From contig DFYO01000071.1 of assembly GCA_002381865.1 (NCBI GenBank), positions 1 to 8,441 of the forward strand: a stretch of DNA of 8,441 nt, read 5' to 3'. Made by a program: the position numbers and the translations under genes. Source of the DNA: Clostridiales bacterium UBA4080. Lineage in GTDB: Bacteria > Bacillota > Clostridia > Lachnospirales > Vallitaleaceae. Position 1 is the stretch's first letter; every line of letters begins with the position of its first letter. The notes under the pieces are model-generated. The model worked only from the letters and a program-made list of their open reading frames with translations. It searched no databases and was not told where the DNA came from. Positions 6,640-8,441 of this stretch are shown in pieces.

Positions 6640-7713
6640 GTGGAACTAAACGAGCGAAAAATGAAAATTTTACAAGCAATTATTTCAAGCTATCTTGAAA
6701 CAGCTGAACCAGTTGGCTCTAGAACCATTTCTAAAAATTATGACTTGGGTTTAAGTCCCGCAACAATAAGGAATGAAATGTCGGATTTGGAGGAACTTGG
6801 ATTTATTCTACAGCCGCATACATCAGCAGGAAGAATACCTTCTGATAAAGGGTATAGATTATATGTAGATATACTTCTTAATAACCAAAAGGTTCAAGAA
6901 AAGAAGATTGCCTTGCTAGAAGGTATTTCAGATAAAGCAGACCGAATTGAAAATCTATTGCAGGACGTTGCTAAAATGCTTGCGCAGGAAACACATTATG
7001 CAACAATTGTTTCTTCGCCCCAGTATAAAAATAGTAAGATTAAAAATATTCAGCTAATTACTTTAGAGGATAAGAAAGTTCTTGCAGTAATAGTAACAGA
7101 TGGAAATGCTGTTAAAAACTATATTATTGATATTCAAGAAAATATTGAACAAAATATATTAAATCGTCTGACATATATCTTGAATGAGCATTTATACGGT
7201 CTTACACTTGAACAGATTAATTTGCCTTTAATACAAAGCATACAGAAATATGCTGAAACAGGCGCAGATGTTATTTACAAGGTAATGGAGGCAGTGTCAG
7301 AAACCATTCAGACAATTGATGATACAGATATATATGTATCTGGAGCCACTAATATTATGAAGCTTCCTGAATTTAGCAATGTAAGCAAGGCTATGGAATT
7401 TATCGACAAATTTGAAGAAAAAAATGCGTTAAAGGGTCTTTTAAATAGCATGATGGAAAATGACGGGGAGGATAAGGACCAGGGTGGCATAAAAATAAAA
7501 ATCGGCGATGAAATAGATGTTGAGGAAATGAAGGATTGCAGTATTATTACAACCTCATATTGTATTGGAGGGGAAAGAATTGGTGCCATTGGTATAATAG
7601 GTCCCAAAAGAATGGATTATCAAAAAACGATTTTAGCCTTAAAGGATATTATTAATAATATGGAACAAAAAATGCTTTCAAATATTGAGATAGATGAAAA
7701 ATTTGATGGATGA
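6640..7713 (+). CDS. hrcA: Heat-inducible transcription repressor HrcA
   Basis: HrcA is the negative regulator of class I heat-shock genes. It binds CIRCE as a dimer and depends on GroEL for activity. With the GTG at 6640 the protein has 357 residues, a normal length, and begins MELNERKMKIL, as HrcA proteins typically do. The N-terminal winged helix covers about 1-75, with the recognition-helix region SPATIRNEMSDLEELG (39-54) and the hallmark SAGRIPSDKGYRLYVD (62-77). A GAF-like middle domain follows (about 105-240). The C-terminal part ends with the family signature IGIIGPKRMDY (317-327). An acidic loop at 273-281 (ENDGEDKDQ) precedes GIKIKIGDE and is probably a tolerated variation. The gene is preceded by its own CIRCE, so it represses itself, and its stop codon is 17 bases before the ATG of grpE, indicating one operon. 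Confidence 0.97.
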   Translation: MELNERKMKILQAIISSYLETAEPVGSRTISKNYDLGLSPATIRNEMSDLEELGFILQPHTSAGRIPSDKGYRLYVDILLNNQKVQEKKIALLEGISDKADRIENLLQDVAKMLAQETHYATIVSSPQYKNSKIKNIQLITLEDKKVLAVIVTDGNAVKNYIIDIQENIEQNILNRLTYILNEHLYGLTLEQINLPLIQSIQKYAETGADVIYKVMEAVSETIQTIDDTDIYVSGATNIMKLPEFSNVSKAMEFIDKFEEKNALKGLLNSMMENDGEDKDQGGIKIKIGDEIDVEEMKDCSIITTSYCIGGERIGAIGIIGPKRMDYQKTILALKDIINNMEQKMLSNIEIDEKFDG

Positions 7714-7730
7714 TAGGAAGGTGAAAGAAT

Positions 7731-8378
7731 ATGACCTCAAAGAGTAAAGAGGAAGCAAGAGAAAAAGAAATCAAAAAGGAATTAGATAAGGCAAAAAAAA
7801 CAGAATATGAAAAAGAGGATATACTAATGGAACAAGCTGTAAATCAGGTGGCTGAAGAAATAACTGAGGCTATGGAAAAGGAAGAGAATGTCGAAGCAGT
7901 AGCTAAGGAGCAAGATGAAATAGCAGTAATTAAGGAAAAGGCTGAAAAGAAAGAAGCCGAAGCCAAGGATTATCTAGATAAGCTACAGAGAACTATGGCA
8001 GAATTTGATAATTTTAGAAAAAGAACAAGCAAAGAAAAAAGCCAGATGTATGAAAACGGAGCTATGGAGGTTGCAGAAAAGCTTTTAGCAGTAATCGATA
8101 ATTTTGAAAGAGCTTTAATGACAATAAAGGAACAAGAAAAGGACGCATTTGCGCAAGGGATTGAAATGATATATAAGCAGCTGCTTTCAACGCTCACTGA
8201 TTTAGGAGTTACAGAAATTCAAGCGGAGAATCAAGAGTTTGACCCTAATTTTCATCATGCGGTATCGCATGAAGAAAATGAAGAGTATGGGGACAATCAA
8301 GTAATAGAGGTTCTGCAAAAAGGCTATATGTTTAAGGAAAGAGTTTTGAGATTTGCAATGGTAAGAGTAGCAAACTAA
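7731..8378 (+). CDS. grpE: Nucleotide exchange factor GrpE, DnaK cochaperone
   Basis: GrpE forms a dimer that releases ADP from DnaK and so drives the DnaK-DnaJ cycle; it can also act as a heat sensor. The 215 residues are a usual length for Clostridia. Residues 1-75 are highly charged (Lys/Glu), predicted disordered to coiled coil, followed by the long dimerisation helix with YLDKLQRTMAEFDNFRKR (81-98). LLAVIDNFERAL (118-129) is typical of the four-helix bundle. The C-terminal beta domain carries FDPNFHHAV (170-178) and LQKGYMFKERVLRFAMVRV (195-213), matching the GrpE signature that contacts DnaK. AGGAAGGTGA at 7715-7724 lies six bases before the ATG and supports this start over the later in-frame Met33. 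Transcribed with hrcA from the CIRCE-controlled promoter. Confidence 0.96.
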   Translation: MTSKSKEEAREKEIKKELDKAKKTEYEKEDILMEQAVNQVAEEITEAMEKEENVEAVAKEQDEIAVIKEKAEKKEAEAKDYLDKLQRTMAEFDNFRKRTSKEKSQMYENGAMEVAEKLLAVIDNFERALMTIKEQEKDAFAQGIEMIYKQLLSTLTDLGVTEIQAENQEFDPNFHHAVSHEENEEYGDNQVIEVLQKGYMFKERVLRFAMVRVAN

Positions 8379-8419
8379 TTAAATCAGATAAATATAAGAT
8401 ATTTTAGGAGGAATAGAAA

Positions 8420-8441
8420 ATGGGAAAAATTATTGGAATTG
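8420..8441 (+). CDS. dnaK: Start of molecular chaperone DnaK (partial, cut by window end)
   Basis: Only seven full codons are present, reading MGKIIGI, which matches the usual DnaK start before the DLGTT phosphate-binding motif. AGGAGG at 8406-8411 lies eight bases before the ATG. The 41-base gap after grpE contains no CIRCE and no clear promoter, so dnaK is probably co-transcribed with hrcA and grpE. Identity rests on the short N-terminal match plus the conserved hrcA-grpE-dnaK order; the reading frame runs off the window. Confidence 0.88.

Noticed and set aside
7308..7607. Minus-strand 99-codon open frame antisense to hrcA, and the other minus-strand frames in the window
   Set aside because: They lie fully inside clearly identified plus-strand genes, lack ribosome binding sites and show hydrophobic/Ser-rich translations typical of antisense shadows of Lys/Glu/Asn-rich genes.
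1..8441. CRISPR array, tRNA/rRNA gene, insertion sequence or prophage signals
   Set aside because: No regularly spaced direct repeats, no cloverleaf or rRNA-like stretches, and no transposase or phage-like protein were seen on either strand.

Overview
This is a low-GC window, roughly one third G+C by eye. It has strong AGGAGG-type ribosome binding sites, GTG and ATG starts, and a CIRCE/HrcA heat-shock control region. That points to a Firmicute, most likely of class Clostridia; a Lachnospirales-type relative is possible, but the genus cannot be fixed from sequence reading alone. All genes lie on the plus strand.

Layout: (1) 1-216 is a non-coding leader with a good extended -10 promoter at 150-178. 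(2) lepA (translation factor EF4/LepA) starts at a GTG at 217 and is followed at once by a long hairpin without a proper U-tract. (3) hemW, the radical-SAM heme chaperone, starts at 2173. (4) A 980-residue protein of unknown function occupies 3422-6364. It holds two CxxC zinc-binding clusters, a long Lys/Glu-rich linker, five degenerate helical repeats of about 50 residues, a possible PH-like beta domain and a C-terminal zinc ribbon. (5) 6365-6584 is a control region with a terminator-like hairpin whose loop and 3' arm contain the -35 and -10 boxes of the hrcA promoter. (6) A perfect CIRCE operator lies at 6585-6611. (7) hrcA starts at a GTG at 6640, not at the ATG inside CIRCE. (8) grpE follows. 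(9) The first seven codons of dnaK end the window.

The order lepA-hemW-hrcA-grpE-dnaK is the familiar one in Firmicutes such as Bacillus subtilis. Here it is interrupted between hemW and hrcA by the large unknown gene. hemW and the unknown gene are only 34 bases apart and are probably co-transcribed, perhaps with read-through from lepA. hrcA-grpE-dnaK form a separate heat-shock operon that HrcA represses through CIRCE; the DnaK/GrpE chaperone system is its output. The most novel content is the unknown repeat protein, followed by the compact terminator/promoter/operator arrangement in front of hrcA.
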